Shown here piece by piece: positions 16,988 to 26,369 of a DNA stretch of 64,000 nt. The stretch's first letter is position 1. Each line of letters opens with the position of its first letter. The notes beneath the pieces were generated by a model. That model saw nothing but the letters and a program-made list of their open reading frames with translations. It was not told the DNA's origin and made no database searches. This DNA comes from Nonomuraea harbinensis (GTDB lineage: Bacteria > Actinomycetota > Actinomycetes > Streptosporangiales > Streptosporangiaceae): NCBI RefSeq assembly GCF_019396385.1, contig NZ_JAHKRN010000006.1:62001-126000 (forward strand), read 5' to 3'. The translations under genes and the position numbers were made by a program.

Positions 16988-18184
16988 GTGCAGATCTTTG
17001 TCGCCCGCCTGGCAGGCACGCCGGTCTTCGACCCGGCGGGCGACCAGATCGGGCGCATCAGAGACGTGGTGGTCGGGCTGCGCGGCACGCGCCCGCCCCG
17101 GGTGCACGGCATGGTGGTCGAGGTCCGCCCGCGCCGCCGGGTGTTCCTGCCCATCACCCGCGTACGGGGCATCCAGGCGGGCGCGGTGATCTTCACCGGC
17201 AGGCTCAACGTCCGCCGGTTCGAGCAGCGGCCCACCGAGACCCTGGTGATCGGCGAGATGCTCGACCTGACCGTGCGGGTCGACGGCGAGCCGATGACCG
17301 TCTACGACGTGGCCGTCGCCGAGGTCAAGCGGTCCGAGTGGCAGGTGACCCGGATCGCGGTCCACCGGGGCAGGCGGCGTGACGCGCGGGTGGTCGACTG
17401 GAGCGAGGTGTCGGGCTTCGACATCCTCCAGAAGGACCAGGGCGCCGCCGGGCTGATCGCCTCGTTCGAGTCGCTGCGCGCCGCCGACCTGGCCAGCGCG
17501 CTGCACGAGCTGTCCGGCAAGCGGCGCGAGGAGGTGGCCCGCGCGCTCGACGACAACCGGCTGGCCGACGTGCTGGAGGAGCTGCCGCCCGGCGACCAGG
17601 TCGGCATCCTGCGCACGCTCGAACCGGAGCGGGCCGCCGACGTGCTGGAGGAGATGGGCCCCGACGACGCCGCCGACCTGCTCCACGACCTGCCCCCGGA
17701 GCAGGCGGCCGCGCTGCTGGCGCTGATGGAGCCGGAGGAGGCCGCCCCGGTGCGGCGGCTGCTCACCTACCCGCACGACACCGCCGGCGGCCTGATGACC
17801 ACCGATCCGGTCATCCTGCCGCCGACCAGCACGGTCGCCGAGGCGCTCGCGCACGTCCGGCAGAAGGAGCTGACTCCCTCGGTGGCGGCCCAGGTGTTCA
17901 TCACCCGGCCGCCCAACGAGACCCCGACCGGCCGCTACCTCGGCATGAGCCACTTCCAGCGGCTGCTCCGCGACCCGCCCTCCACTCTCCTCGGCAGCGT
18001 CATCGACCCGTCGATCGACCCGATCAAACCGGACTTGCCGCTCCACGACGTGGCCGCCTATCTGGCGGTCTACAACCTCGTCGCGGCCCCGGTCGTCGAC
18101 GAGCACACCCGGCTCGTCGGCGCGGTGACCGTCGACGACGTCCTCGACCATCTGCTGCCCGAAGACTGGCGCGAGAGGCTCTGA
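16988..18184 (+). CDS. PRC-barrel / MgtE N-terminal / CBS domain protein
   Basis: A 398-residue soluble protein. Residues 1 to about 150 form two PRC-barrel-like beta modules (FDPAGDQIGRIRDVVV). Residues about 155-280 are the alpha-superhelical MgtE N domain (repeated LADVLEELPPGDQ and ADVLEEMGPDDAADLL). The C-terminus holds a pair of CBS motifs (AGGLMTTDPV; LVGAVTVDDVLDHLL). The MgtE transmembrane channel is absent, so it is a regulatory relative that may sense Mg2+ or nucleotides. It resembles M. tuberculosis Rv1232c, and lies 1 nt before a DUF1003 gene, clearly one operon. Confidence 0.88.
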   Translation: MQIFVARLAGTPVFDPAGDQIGRIRDVVVGLRGTRPPRVHGMVVEVRPRRRVFLPITRVRGIQAGAVIFTGRLNVRRFEQRPTETLVIGEMLDLTVRVDGEPMTVYDVAVAEVKRSEWQVTRIAVHRGRRRDARVVDWSEVSGFDILQKDQGAAGLIASFESLRAADLASALHELSGKRREEVARALDDNRLADVLEELPPGDQVGILRTLEPERAADVLEEMGPDDAADLLHDLPPEQAAALLALMEPEEAAPVRRLLTYPHDTAGGLMTTDPVILPPTSTVAEALAHVRQKELTPSVAAQVFITRPPNETPTGRYLGMSHFQRLLRDPPSTLLGSVIDPSIDPIKPDLPLHDVAAYLAVYNLVAAPVVDEHTRLVGAVTVDDVLDHLLPEDWRERL

Positions 18185-18185
18185 C

Positions 18186-18653
18186 GTGACCACCGAACGC
18201 CTGGACCAGCCCCGCGAACTGCGCCGCTCGCTGCGCCCGCACTACGACCCCGAGGTGTTCGGGCGGCTGGCGGAGCGCATCGCCCGCTTCCTCGGCACCG
18301 CGCGCTTCCTGGTCTACATGACCGTGTTCGTGGCGGTCTGGGTGAGCTGGAACGTCGCCGCCCCGGCCCGGTTCCAGTTCGACCCGTACCCGTTCATCTT
18401 CCTCACGCTCATGCTGTCGCTGCAGGCCTCGTACGCGGCCCCGCTGATCCTGCTCGCGCAGAACCGGCAGGACGACCGCGACCGCGTCCAGTACGAGCAG
18501 GACCGGGAGACGGGCGAGCGCAACCGCGCCGACGTCGAGTACCTCACCCGCGAGATCGCCGGGCTGCGGCTGGCGCTCGGCGAGGTGACGACCCGCGACT
18601 ACCTGCGCTCCGAACTGCAGCGGCTGGGCGAGGAGCTCAAGGAGCGGCGCTGA
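18186..18653 (+). CDS. DUF1003 family membrane protein
   Basis: A 155-residue protein with two membrane helices (about residues 40-60 and 66-90, FIFLTLMLSLQASYAAPLILLAQ) and a charged coiled-coil-like C-terminus (QDRETGERNRADVEYL). The sequence AQNRQDDRDR after helix 2 is a DUF1003 hallmark. Function unknown. GTG start one nt after the stop of the MgtE-CBS gene indicates cotranscription and probably a joint membrane-linked role. Confidence 0.87.
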   Translation: MTTERLDQPRELRRSLRPHYDPEVFGRLAERIARFLGTARFLVYMTVFVAVWVSWNVAAPARFQFDPYPFIFLTLMLSLQASYAAPLILLAQNRQDDRDRVQYEQDRETGERNRADVEYLTREIAGLRLALGEVTTRDYLRSELQRLGEELKERR

Positions 18654-18839
18654 CGCCGTGGGAGCCAGGGAGTAACCTTGGAGGGCTGCCCGGAAAACCG
18701 ACGGATCCGACTGGATTAACGGGACCGGCTTCCAGGTTCATACCATGGAGGGGCATCCTCAACTGGCGTCCAGCGCCTGTCACACATATACCGGCAAAGG
18801 AGGGACGGCACCCCCTCATCCGGGCGTGCCGAGACTTCG

Positions 18840-19979
18840 ATGGCACCAACCCAGGACCAGGTGACGGCCGCCCTCGCCACCGTCATCGACCCCGAGATCC
18901 GCCGCCCGATCACCGACCTCGGCATGGTCAAGGGCGTCGACATCGCCGCAGACGGCAAGGTGCGCGTCGGCGTCTACCTCACGGTCGCCGGCTGCCCGAT
19001 GAAGGACACCATCCGGCGCGACGTCACCGCCGCGGTCGCCAAGGTCGACGGCGTCAGCGCCGTCGAGCTCGAACTCGACGTGATGAGCCAGGAGCAGCGC
19101 AAGGAGCTGCAGACCAAGCTCCGCGGCGACCGGGGTCCCGAGAAGGAGATCCCGTTCAACAAGCCCGGCTCGCTGACCCGCGTCTTCGCGGTGGCCAGCG
19201 GCAAGGGCGGCGTCGGCAAGTCGTCCGTGACGGTCAACCTCGCCGCCGCCATGGCCGCGAGCGGGATGAAGGTCGGCATCGTCGACGCCGACATCTACGG
19301 CCACAGCGTCCCCCGCATGCTGGGCGCGGCCGAACGGCCCACCAAGGTCGAAGACATGATCATGCCGCCGATGGCCCATGACATCAAGGTCATCTCGGTC
19401 GGCATGTTCAAGCCCGAGGGCAACACCCCCGTCGTGTGGCGCGGGCCGATGCTCGACCGGGCGCTCCACCAGTTCCTCGCCGACGTCTACTGGGGCGACC
19501 TGGACGTCCTGCTGCTCGACCTGCCGCCCGGCACCGGCGACATCGCGATCTCGGTGGCCCAGCGGCTGCCCGGGGCCGAGATCCTGGTCGTCACCACCCC
19601 GCAGATGGCCGCCGCCGAGGTGGCCGAGCGGGCCGGCTCCATCGCGGCGCAGACCCATCAGCAGATCGCCGGCGTCATCGAGAACATGGCCTGGCTGCCC
19701 TGCCCCCACTGTGACGAGCGCATCGCCGTCTTCGGCGAGGGCGGCGGTCAGACGGTCGCCGACGCGCTGACCCGCATCCTCGGCGCGCGCGTGCCGCTGC
19801 TCGGCCAGGTCCCGATCGACCTGCGGCTGCGCGAGGGCGGCGACGAAGGCAAGCCGCTGGTGCTCACCGACCCCGACTCCCCCGCCGCGACGCAGCTCCG
19901 CTCGATCGCGGCCACGCTCGGCAAGCGCTCGTCGAGCCTCAAGGGCATGCAGCTCGGGCTCTCGCCCAACCGGGGCTGA
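18840..19979 (+). CDS. mrp: Mrp/NBP35 family P-loop ATPase (Fe-S carrier)
   Basis: A 379-residue iron-sulfur cluster carrier or scaffold. Residues 1 to about 90 form a MIP18/DUF59 domain (VIDPEIRRPITDLGMV; CPMKDTI). The ATPase follows with deviant Walker A GKGGVGKSSV (about residue 121), the switch VDADIYGHS and DLPPGTGD. The cluster-binding CPHC motif is present near residue 285. The start ATG 18840 has no good binding site; a strong AAAGGAGGG at 18796-18804 is 36 nt upstream with no usable start near it. Neighbours tatB, htrA, rseA and sigE match the actinobacterial arrangement (Rv1221-Rv1229c region). Confidence 0.93.
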   Translation: MAPTQDQVTAALATVIDPEIRRPITDLGMVKGVDIAADGKVRVGVYLTVAGCPMKDTIRRDVTAAVAKVDGVSAVELELDVMSQEQRKELQTKLRGDRGPEKEIPFNKPGSLTRVFAVASGKGGVGKSSVTVNLAAAMAASGMKVGIVDADIYGHSVPRMLGAAERPTKVEDMIMPPMAHDIKVISVGMFKPEGNTPVVWRGPMLDRALHQFLADVYWGDLDVLLLDLPPGTGDIAISVAQRLPGAEILVVTTPQMAAAEVAERAGSIAAQTHQQIAGVIENMAWLPCPHCDERIAVFGEGGGQTVADALTRILGARVPLLGQVPIDLRLREGGDEGKPLVLTDPDSPAATQLRSIAATLGKRSSSLKGMQLGLSPNRG

Positions 19980-19997
19980 CCCCGCGACGGGCGTGGG

Positions 19998-20351
19998 TCA
20001 GGTCGCCTCGTTGTCGTACGGGGGGATCTCGCCCACGCCCAGCTCGCCGCCCACCGGGACGGTGTCGGCGGGCTCCAGCTCGGCCGCGGCCGGCTTCTTC
20101 CAGTCGTCCTCGTCGTCCTCCAGCAGATGCTTGCGGACGAAGTTGCGCGGGTTGAGGTCGGCCGGGTCGAAATTGGAGAACTCGGGCCCCAGGCCGGCCC
20201 GCAGGTCGTCACGCGCGTTGTTGGCCATGCGGCGCAGGTTGCGCAGGGTCTTCCCGGCCTGGGAAGCCGCCTGGGGCAGCTTATCCGGGCCGAAGACCAG
20301 CAGCGCGATAATGATCAGCGCGCCGACTTCCAGCCAGCCAAGTCCGAACAC
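19998..20351 (-). CDS. tatB: Sec-independent protein translocase subunit TatB
   Basis: A 117-residue Tat translocase component. It has the TatA/B pattern: a short N-terminal membrane helix (LEVGALIIIALLVFGPDKLP, with the FGP hinge) followed by an amphipathic helix (QAGKTLRNLRRMA) and an acidic tail (LLEDDEDDW). TatB takes folded twin-arginine substrates to TatC. GTG 20351 is chosen because GGAG lies 6 nt upstream and translation begins at the conserved FGLGWLE segment; the frame extends further upstream without conservation. It lies downstream of htrA on the same strand. Confidence 0.92.
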   Translation of the reverse strand: MFGLGWLEVGALIIIALLVFGPDKLPQAASQAGKTLRNLRRMANNARDDLRAGLGPEFSNFDPADLNPRNFVRKHLLEDDEDDWKKPAAAELEPADTVPVGGELGVGEIPPYDNEAT

Positions 20352-20561
20352 CGTCAGCTCCAAGCAGTCAACCGCCCCGGGGACAACCCCGGCTATCCCA
20401 CAGACTAAGGGCTCTAACGGGTAGCTCGGTCTCCTCCTCGCGGACGAATCCCGCCTCCGAAGAGGCTCCAGGACCTTCCCCGGCTTTTCAGCCGAGCGGG
20501 CCGGAGGCACGCGTCACGGCGCCTCACCCGAGGGGGTTCCCTTCGGCGGGAGCGCGCGAGA

Positions 20562-22373
20562 TCAGGACGGAGTGGGCGTGGGAGCGTCGGCGCTGACCAC
20601 GAGGGTGGCCGTGCGTTCCTCGTTGTCGCGCTCGTACTTGATGTTGATCTTCGCGCCCGGCGCCTTGCTGCGGATCAGCGCGATGAGCTCGTTGCCGTCC
20701 TGGAGGCGCAGGCCGTCGACCTCAAGGATGATGTCGCCGGGCTTGAGCCCGGCCTTCTCCGCCGGGCCGCCCTCGTCGATCGGCGGGCGGCCGTTCTGGA
20801 TGCCGGAGGCGATGCGTACGCCCTCGCCGCGGTATTCGGTGTCGAGCACGATGCCGATCTTGGGACGCTTGGCCTTGCCGGTGGTGATGAGCTCCTCGGC
20901 GACGCGGCGCGTCTGGTTGACCGGGATGGCGAAGCCGAGGCCGATGCTGCCGCTCTGGCTCGTCATGGACCGGCTGAGGGTGGCGATCGCCGAGTTGACG
21001 CCGACGACCTCGCCGCGGCCGTTGACGAGCGGGCCGCCCGAGTTGCCGGGGTTGATGGCGGCGTCGGTCTGGATGGCGCTGATGTACGCCGTCTCCTCGC
21101 CGCCCCCGCCGCTCTCGTCGCCGGCGATGACCGGCCGGTTGAGCGAGCTGACGATGCCGGTGGTGACGGTGCCGGTCAGGCCCAGCGGCGAGCCGATCGC
21201 GATGACCGGGTCGCCCACGACCACCTGGTCGGAGTTGCCGAGCGTGATCTCGGGAGTGCCGAACGTCTCCTCGGGCTTGAGCACCGCGAGGTCGGAGCCG
21301 GGGTCGCGGCCGACGATGCGGGCCGTCGTGGTCTTGCGGTTGTTGAACATGATCTTGATGTCGCCGCCGCCGGCGGCCAGGGCGACCACGTGGTTGTTCG
21401 TCACCACGTACCCGTTCTTGATCAGGAACCCGGAGCCGGAGGCGCCCTCGGTGTTGCTGCCGTTGCCGACCTCCAGCGAGACCACGCTGGGCAGCACCCG
21501 CGCGGCCACGCCGGCGACGGAGGTGGGGGCGCGGTCGACGTTGCCGGTGGGGATGGGGCCGAGGCTGTAGGAGGGGTCGGTGCTGCCGCTCGGGCGGGTC
21601 AGCAGGTAGGTGCCGACGCTGCCGAGCCCGGACGCGACCAGGGCGACGACCAGGGCCAGCACGAGCAGCATCGGGGTGCTGGGGCCGCGGCGGGGTGCCG
21701 CGACCCTGGTGGCGCCGGGCGGCGGCGCCCAGTTGGCGCCCATGGGCAGGGCGTTCGGCGGCGGCGGCGGGCCGCTCCCGCCGAACGGGCCCTCGCCGCT
21801 GGGGTTGGTGAAGGAGCCGGGGCGCTTCTCGCCGCTGCCGAAGAACGGCCACTCGCCGGTCGCGTACGCGTTCTCGCCGGCCGGGCCACCGAAGCGCGGT
21901 CCTTCACCACCGGGGTGCCCGAAAGAGGGACGCTCACCACTCGGATGCCCGAAGGGCGGGCCTTCGCCTGAGTCGCCGAAACGGGGTGACTCGCCGTAGG
22001 GCGAGCCTTCGCCACCGGGATGGCCGAAGGACGGACGCTCGCCGCCCGGATGGCCGAAGGGCGGGCCTTCGCCGCCGGGGTGGCCGAAAGAGGGGCGTTC
22101 GCCGCTCGGGTTGCCGAAGGACGAGCTCTCGCCGCTGGGGTGGCCGAAGGCGGGGGGCGGGCCGGGGGGCTCGTACGCGCGGGTGTCGCCCGGGCGGGCC
22201 GGCTCGTCGTAGGGGCGGGAGGTGCCGAAGACGGAGGTCTCGCCGGCGTCGTCACCGCCGGGGGTGGGCGGCCGCCCGTCCTGCCGGTCTCCGGCGGGGA
22301 GGAACTCCGGCCGGCCCTGTGGCTCAGGGTGTCCCGACGGCGTGCGTCCTTCGGGGCGCGTCTCGTCGGTCAT
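20562..22373 (-). CDS. htrA: HtrA-like S1C serine protease with PDZ domain
   Basis: A 603-residue membrane-anchored stress protease. Residues 1-230 are cytoplasmic, Gly/Pro-rich and carry ten-residue repeats. One membrane helix (about 235-258) leads to an extracytoplasmic trypsin-like domain with triad His328 (TNNHVVAL), Asp361 (GSDLAVLK) and Ser445 (GNSGGPL). A PDZ domain (about 505-595) contains GLKPGDIILEVDG. The probable role is removal of misfolded envelope proteins. Location next to sigE and rseA suggests that it belongs to the SigE envelope-stress circuit. AAGGAG lies 11 nt before the ATG. Confidence 0.93.
   Translation of the reverse strand: MTDETRPEGRTPSGHPEPQGRPEFLPAGDRQDGRPPTPGGDDAGETSVFGTSRPYDEPARPGDTRAYEPPGPPPAFGHPSGESSSFGNPSGERPSFGHPGGEGPPFGHPGGERPSFGHPGGEGSPYGESPRFGDSGEGPPFGHPSGERPSFGHPGGEGPRFGGPAGENAYATGEWPFFGSGEKRPGSFTNPSGEGPFGGSGPPPPPNALPMGANWAPPPGATRVAAPRRGPSTPMLLVLALVVALVASGLGSVGTYLLTRPSGSTDPSYSLGPIPTGNVDRAPTSVAGVAARVLPSVVSLEVGNGSNTEGASGSGFLIKNGYVVTNNHVVALAAGGGDIKIMFNNRKTTTARIVGRDPGSDLAVLKPEETFGTPEITLGNSDQVVVGDPVIAIGSPLGLTGTVTTGIVSSLNRPVIAGDESGGGGEETAYISAIQTDAAINPGNSGGPLVNGRGEVVGVNSAIATLSRSMTSQSGSIGLGFAIPVNQTRRVAEELITTGKAKRPKIGIVLDTEYRGEGVRIASGIQNGRPPIDEGGPAEKAGLKPGDIILEVDGLRLQDGNELIALIRSKAPGAKINIKYERDNEERTATLVVSADAPTPTPS
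21870..22151 (-). repeat. Ten-residue repeats in the HtrA cytoplasmic tail
   Basis: Residues 75-168 of HtrA consist of about nine units of the pattern FGHP[GS]GExPx (30 nt each), some degenerate (YGESPRFGDSGEG). The units are rich in Phe, His and Gly and are probably disordered; they may mediate self-association. Confidence 0.8.
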
Positions 22374-22419
22374 CTAATCCACCACTCCTTGCTCACGACA
22401 CCGCAACCATGGTCTGTAC

Positions 22420-22449
22420 GGCATACGGGTGCTGTAAAGCAATTGTCAG
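22420..22449 (-). promoter_or_regulatory. Possible promoter for htrA
   Basis: On the minus strand CTGACA (22449-22444) is followed after 18 nt by TATGCC (22425-22420), about 47 nt before the htrA start. The -10 match is partial. An additional ECF-type promoter is plausible here but not recognised. Confidence 0.25.
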
Positions 22450-22538
22450 CCCGATTCTCCTGACATATCCCGATCTCAGATCGTATGCCCCTCACGCCAT
22501 GGACTACGCCATCACGAGTATCCCAGCCGGGATCGGTC

Positions 22539-23063
22539 TCAAGGAGTGGCGGTGGACGGCGCGCCCGTGGGCGTCGGCTGCACGCGCTTGACGAGCTCGA
22601 CCGGCGGGGTCTGGGTGTTCTGCCCGACGCCGGAGACGGCGAAGAACGTGCCGAGCGCCACGGCCGCCGACACGACGCTGACGGCGACGTACGTGCCGCG
22701 CCTAGTCGCGCGGCCAGGGCCCGAGGAGGCGCCACCAGTGCCGTTCCTTCGGGGCCGGTTGTCCAAAGGGGCGATGCTGTGCGGCCCCGGGATGGGCACC
22801 CCTCCGAACGTACGCGTAGGGAAAGGCCGCTCCCTGGGCGGCAGCGGACCGCCGGGCTCGGCCATGCGCAGCAGCGACATGGTGAGGTCCGCGGGCAGCG
22901 CGGGGGTCTCCAGCGAGCGCAGGCGGGACTTGAGCGCCCGCACCGACTCCACTTCTCTCCTGCAGTCGGCGCAGAACGTCAGGTGGGCCAGCGCGCGCTC
23001 TCGCTCGGCGTGATTGAGTTCGCCGTCGACGAGCGCGGATATGCGTTCTTCAAGGTGAGCCAT
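22539..23063 (-). CDS. rseA: Anti-sigma factor of the RseA/ZAS type
   Basis: A 174-residue zinc-associated anti-sigma protein. The N-terminal ZAS motif appears as HLTFCADC (HxxxCxxC) preceded by the helix LEERISALVDGEL. A long Pro/Gly linker leads to one membrane helix (TYVAVSVVSAAVALGTFFAV) and a short extracytoplasmic tail. It should bind and hold SigE until envelope stress. ATG 23063 has GGAGG about 9 nt upstream and is 1 nt from the sigE stop codon, so sigE-rseA is an operon. It is the counterpart of M. tuberculosis Rv1222. Confidence 0.9.
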   Translation of the reverse strand: MAHLEERISALVDGELNHAERERALAHLTFCADCRREVESVRALKSRLRSLETPALPADLTMSLLRMAEPGGPLPPRERPFPTRTFGGVPIPGPHSIAPLDNRPRRNGTGGASSGPGRATRRGTYVAVSVVSAAVALGTFFAVSGVGQNTQTPPVELVKRVQPTPTGAPSTATP

Positions 23064-23064
23064 G

Positions 23065-23721
23065 TCAGACTTCCTCCCCACGGGTTACGGTCGGGGGGAG
23101 TTGGGAATTACGGGGTGCCCGATGTTCGAGCGCCTCGCGCAACTGTGCCCGGCCACGGTGAATCCGGCTTCTGACCGTTCCCAGCTTGACGCCGAGCGTG
23201 GCCGCGATCTCTTCGTAGGACAATCCCTCGATGTCACACAGCACGATCGCCGCCCGGAACTCGGGTGCGAGCGCGTCGAGAGCGGCCTGGATGTCAGGCT
23301 CCAGGTGAGCGTCGTGCAGGGCCTGCGCCGGCGACGGCTCCCGGCCGCGAAGCCGCTCGGCCGCGTCGTCGGCCAGTCCCTCGAACCTGATGCGCTGCTT
23401 GCGCCGCGCCATGTCGAGGAACAGGTTGGTCGTGATCCGGTGCAGCCAGCCCTCGAACGTGCCGGGGGTGTAACTGGACAAAGATCGGAAGACCCGGACG
23501 AAGACCTCCTGGGTGAGATCCTCCGCGTCGTGGACGTTGCCGGTGAGACGGTACGCCAGCCGGTAGACACGCGCGGAGTGGGTCCGCACCACTTCCTCCC
23601 AGGTGGGAGGGGTCCATTCCGGTTCGGGGACCATGCCGGGGACATCGGACAACGGAGTATCGGCCTGGTGGTCACTTTCGTCCACCAGCACTCCTCTCTC
23701 TGGGACCACCGCTACCGTCAT
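23065..23721 (-). CDS. sigE: ECF RNA polymerase sigma factor SigE
   Basis: An extracytoplasmic-function sigma factor. Region 2 includes [21 protein letters not shown] and region 4 contains [25 protein letters not shown]. An N-terminal extension of about 55 residues precedes region 2, as in actinobacterial SigE. Several in-frame starts exist (23826, 23760, 23721); I choose 23721 ([10 protein letters not shown]) without strong support from a binding site. Multiple starts are known for mycobacterial SigE. The adjacent anti-sigma, htrA and tatB indicate an envelope-stress response. Confidence 0.9.
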   Translation of the reverse strand: MTVAVVPERGVLVDESDHQADTPLSDVPGMVPEPEWTPPTWEEVVRTHSARVYRLAYRLTGNVHDAEDLTQEVFVRVFRSLSSYTPGTFEGWLHRITTNLFLDMARRKQRIRFEGLADDAAERLRGREPSPAQALHDAHLEPDIQAALDALAPEFRAAIVLCDIEGLSYEEIAATLGVKLGTVRSRIHRGRAQLREALEHRAPRNSQLPPTVTRGEEV

Positions 23722-23882
23722 AGTGCCTGGTTTTGTCCCTTCGTGCGCACTCACTGCCATCCGGACCGGCAAAGCCCGTTTAAACCTGCAACGCCTCGAG
23801 GCCCTCCTGAGTTCCCGTCCCGGCACTACTCCCCTAGGCTGCGATCGGTGACCAATCGCACGAAAGTGGGGGGAGGAGGCCG

Positions 23883-24521
23883 ATGACCAGTCCGTTGGAG
23901 GCCACTCTGGCCTATGCGGAGCAGTTCCATCACGAGGATGAGATCCTGCACGCGGCGCGGCAGCGCGGGCTGGAGATGGGTGCCCCGCCCATCCTTCCCG
24001 GCGGCGGCGCGGCGCTCTGCTTCCTCGCCACCGCGATCAACGCCAAGTCGGTGGTCGAGGTCGGCACCGGCTGCGGCGTCTCGGGGCTGTGGCTGCTGCG
24101 GGGCATGCGCGCCGACGGCACACTCACGAGCGTCGACGTCGAGCCCGAGCACCAGCGGCTCGCCCGGCAGGCGTTCGCGGAGGCGGGCTTCTCGGGCGGC
24201 CGGGTGCGGCTGATCACCGGACGGGCGCTCGACGTGCTGCCGCGGCTCTCCGACGGCGGCTACGACCTGGTCTTCGCCGACGCGGCCAAGCAGGAGTACG
24301 CCGACTATCTCTCCGAGGCGGTCCGCCTGCTCCGCGTCGGCGGCATCGTGGCCTTCGACAACGTGCTCTGGCACCACCGGGTGGCCGACCCCGCCCAGCG
24401 CGACCCCGACACCGTGTCGCTGCGCGAGCTGGGCAAGCTCGTGCAGGCCGACGACCGGCTGCGGTCGCTGCTCATACCGCTCGGCGACGGTCTGCTGGCC
24501 GCGGTCAAGGTCTCCGGCTGA
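23883..24521 (+). CDS. SAM-dependent O-methyltransferase (Rv1220c-like)
   Basis: A 212-residue class I methyltransferase of the caffeoyl-CoA/catechol O-methyltransferase group. The SAM-binding motif I is [16 protein letters not shown], motif II includes [11 protein letters not shown], and the metal-binding region is [21 protein letters not shown] lies 3 nt before the ATG. It is divergent from sigE, as in mycobacteria. The natural substrate of this conserved neighbour of sigE is unknown. Confidence 0.9.
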   Translation: MTSPLEATLAYAEQFHHEDEILHAARQRGLEMGAPPILPGGGAALCFLATAINAKSVVEVGTGCGVSGLWLLRGMRADGTLTSVDVEPEHQRLARQAFAEAGFSGGRVRLITGRALDVLPRLSDGGYDLVFADAAKQEYADYLSEAVRLLRVGGIVAFDNVLWHHRVADPAQRDPDTVSLRELGKLVQADDRLRSLLIPLGDGLLAAVKVSG

Positions 24522-24527
24522 GGCGCG

Positions 24528-25937
24528 TCACAGCCCGGACAGCCACTCCAGCAGCACGCGCACGCCGAACCCGGTGGCGCCCTTGGTCAGGAGCCCTTCG
24601 TCGACCGTGCTCCGCCCCACCCCGGCGATGTCGAGGTGGGCCCACGGCCGGTCGCCGGCGAACTCGCGCAGGAACAGCGCGGCCGTGATCGAACCGGCGC
24701 CGTAACGGGAGCCGATCTCGACGTTGGCCAGATCGGCCACCGGCGACTCCAGCGCCCCGGCGTAGTCGTCGATCAGCGGCAGCCGCCACAGCCGGTCGCC
24801 GCTGGCCTCCCCGGCCTCCAGCAGCCGCTTGGCCAGCTCGTCGTCGGAGGCGTAGAGGCCGCCGCGGTGGCGGCCGAGCGCGACGGTGACGGCGCCGGTG
24901 AGCGTGGCGACGTCGACGACCACGTCGGGGTCGAGCCGGGCGTCGGCGTAGGCGAGCGCGTCGGCCAGCACCAGGCGCCCCTCGGCGTCGGTGTTGAGCA
25001 CCTCGACGGTGCGCCCGCCGTACGGCCTGATCACGTCGCCGGGGCGCTGGGCCGTGCCGGACGGCATGTTCTCGGCGGCGGCCACCAGGCCCGTCACCCG
25101 GATCGGGAGGCCGAGCCGGGCCAGCGCGCCCATCACGGCGATCACCACGGCGCCGCCGGCCATGTCGGTCTTCTGCGTCTTCATGTTCTCGGTGGGCTTG
25201 AGCGACAGCCCGCCCGAGTCGAAGGTGATGCCCTTGCCGACCAGCACCACGTGGCGCTCGGCGGGCTCGTCGGGAGTGTAGGAGAGCTGGATGAGCCGCG
25301 GCGGCCGGGCCGAGCCGCGGCCGACGGCCAGGAGGCCGCCGAAGCCCTCGGCCTGGAGCTGCTCCTCGTCCCAGACGCGGATCGGGACGCCCTGCTCGGC
25401 GGCCCGCTCGGCCAGCCACGACGGGCCCTTGACCGACGACGGCATGTTGGCCAGGTCGCGGGCCAGCGCGACGGCCCGCGCCACGCTCTCGCCCCTGCGG
25501 ACCTGCTCCTCGTCGGCGCCGACGAAGGTGATCGCGCCCACCGGCCGCTTCCCCGCCGAACCGATCTTGAACGAATAGGCGGCCAGCAGCGCGGCCTCGG
25601 CGAAGGCCCGCGGGTCGCCCTCGGGCGTGACCACGGCCAGCGACTCCTTGCCGCGGGCGCGGCGGGTCAGCGTGGCCGCGGCCTTGCGCAGGGCCCGCGG
25701 AGAGCCGTCGCCCACCCCGTAGAGCAGGACGCGGCCGACGCCGTCGCCCCTGGCCACCGGGACCTCGACGACCTCGCCCGCTTCTCCCTCGGCCTCGTAG
25801 TGCGCGAGCAGCCCGGCGACCGGCACGTGCAGGTCGAGCCGGAGCGCCGGGGCGAGCGCGGAGTCGTAAGGGACGGCCAGCAGCGGGGCGTCGTCGGGAA
25901 CCTGGGCGACCACCGAGGCAGCGGTCTCGATCGGCAC
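24528..25937 (-). CDS. pepA: Leucyl aminopeptidase, M17 family
   Basis: A 469-residue cytosolic aminopeptidase. The C-terminal catalytic domain carries the M17 signature NTDAEGR and the metal- and substrate-binding segments VGKGITFDSGG, KTQKTDMAGG and GLVAAAENMPSG. The N-terminal 170 residues form the M17 N domain. It releases N-terminal residues from peptides and usually forms hexamers with two Zn/Mn ions per subunit. The GTG start follows AGGAGA at about 6 nt. Converges with the methyltransferase; stops are 6 nt apart. Confidence 0.94.
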   Translation of the reverse strand: MPIETAASVVAQVPDDAPLLAVPYDSALAPALRLDLHVPVAGLLAHYEAEGEAGEVVEVPVARGDGVGRVLLYGVGDGSPRALRKAAATLTRRARGKESLAVVTPEGDPRAFAEAALLAAYSFKIGSAGKRPVGAITFVGADEEQVRRGESVARAVALARDLANMPSSVKGPSWLAERAAEQGVPIRVWDEEQLQAEGFGGLLAVGRGSARPPRLIQLSYTPDEPAERHVVLVGKGITFDSGGLSLKPTENMKTQKTDMAGGAVVIAVMGALARLGLPIRVTGLVAAAENMPSGTAQRPGDVIRPYGGRTVEVLNTDAEGRLVLADALAYADARLDPDVVVDVATLTGAVTVALGRHRGGLYASDDELAKRLLEAGEASGDRLWRLPLIDDYAGALESPVADLANVEIGSRYGAGSITAALFLREFAGDRPWAHLDIAGVGRSTVDEGLLTKGATGFGVRVLLEWLSGL

Positions 25938-26013
25938 GTTCTCTCCTCATACGTCGGCGACCCTGGCACGCGGGTGCACGCCAGGGCCGTGGGGTGAAGA
26001 TCGGTCGGAAGCT

Positions 26014-26181
26014 CTAGCCGACGACGTTCTTCAATGCTTCGCCGAGAGCCTTGGCCTCGTCCGCGGAGATCTCCACGACGAGCCGTCCGCCCCCCTCCAG
26101 GGGGACCCGCATGACAATGCCGCGCCCTTCCTTGGTGACCTCGAGCGGACCATCGCCGGTCCGCGGCTTCATCGCCGCCAT
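26014..26181 (-). CDS. DUF3117 family small protein
   Basis: A 55-residue protein highly typical of actinobacteria (M. tuberculosis Rv1211): MAAMKPRTGDGPLEVTKEGR followed by a basic-hydrophobic beta-hairpin and an alpha-helical end (ISADEAKALGEAL). Function unknown. The ATG has GGAAGGG about 8 nt upstream. It lies 76 nt upstream of pepA on the same strand and may be cotranscribed. Confidence 0.9.
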   Translation of the reverse strand: MAAMKPRTGDGPLEVTKEGRGIVMRVPLEGGGRLVVEISADEAKALGEALKNVVG

Positions 26182-26369
26182 GCGTGCATCCCTTCCTGCC
26201 TTGGGCTCCCGCGGCCCGCGATCTCCGACCTCCGACCTCCCGAAACGGGTGGTCGGCGTATTCACGTCTTCTGTGATGTCCTATTCTCCCGCATCGAGAG
26301 CCCTCATGGGTAACGATCTCCTCCCAGAATGCGTTGTCGAGCGGGGCGAAGCCATCCAAACTGGACTTC

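Noticed and set aside
18743..18862. Short open frame upstream of mrp (starts MEGHPQLASS)
   Set aside because: It overlaps the mrp start out of frame, has no clear binding site, and composition is unremarkable; the strong AAAGGAGGG lies inside it with no start at proper distance.
21870..22151. Tandem repeat as non-coding regulatory array
   Set aside because: The 30-nt units are in frame within htrA and keep the FGHPxGE protein pattern.
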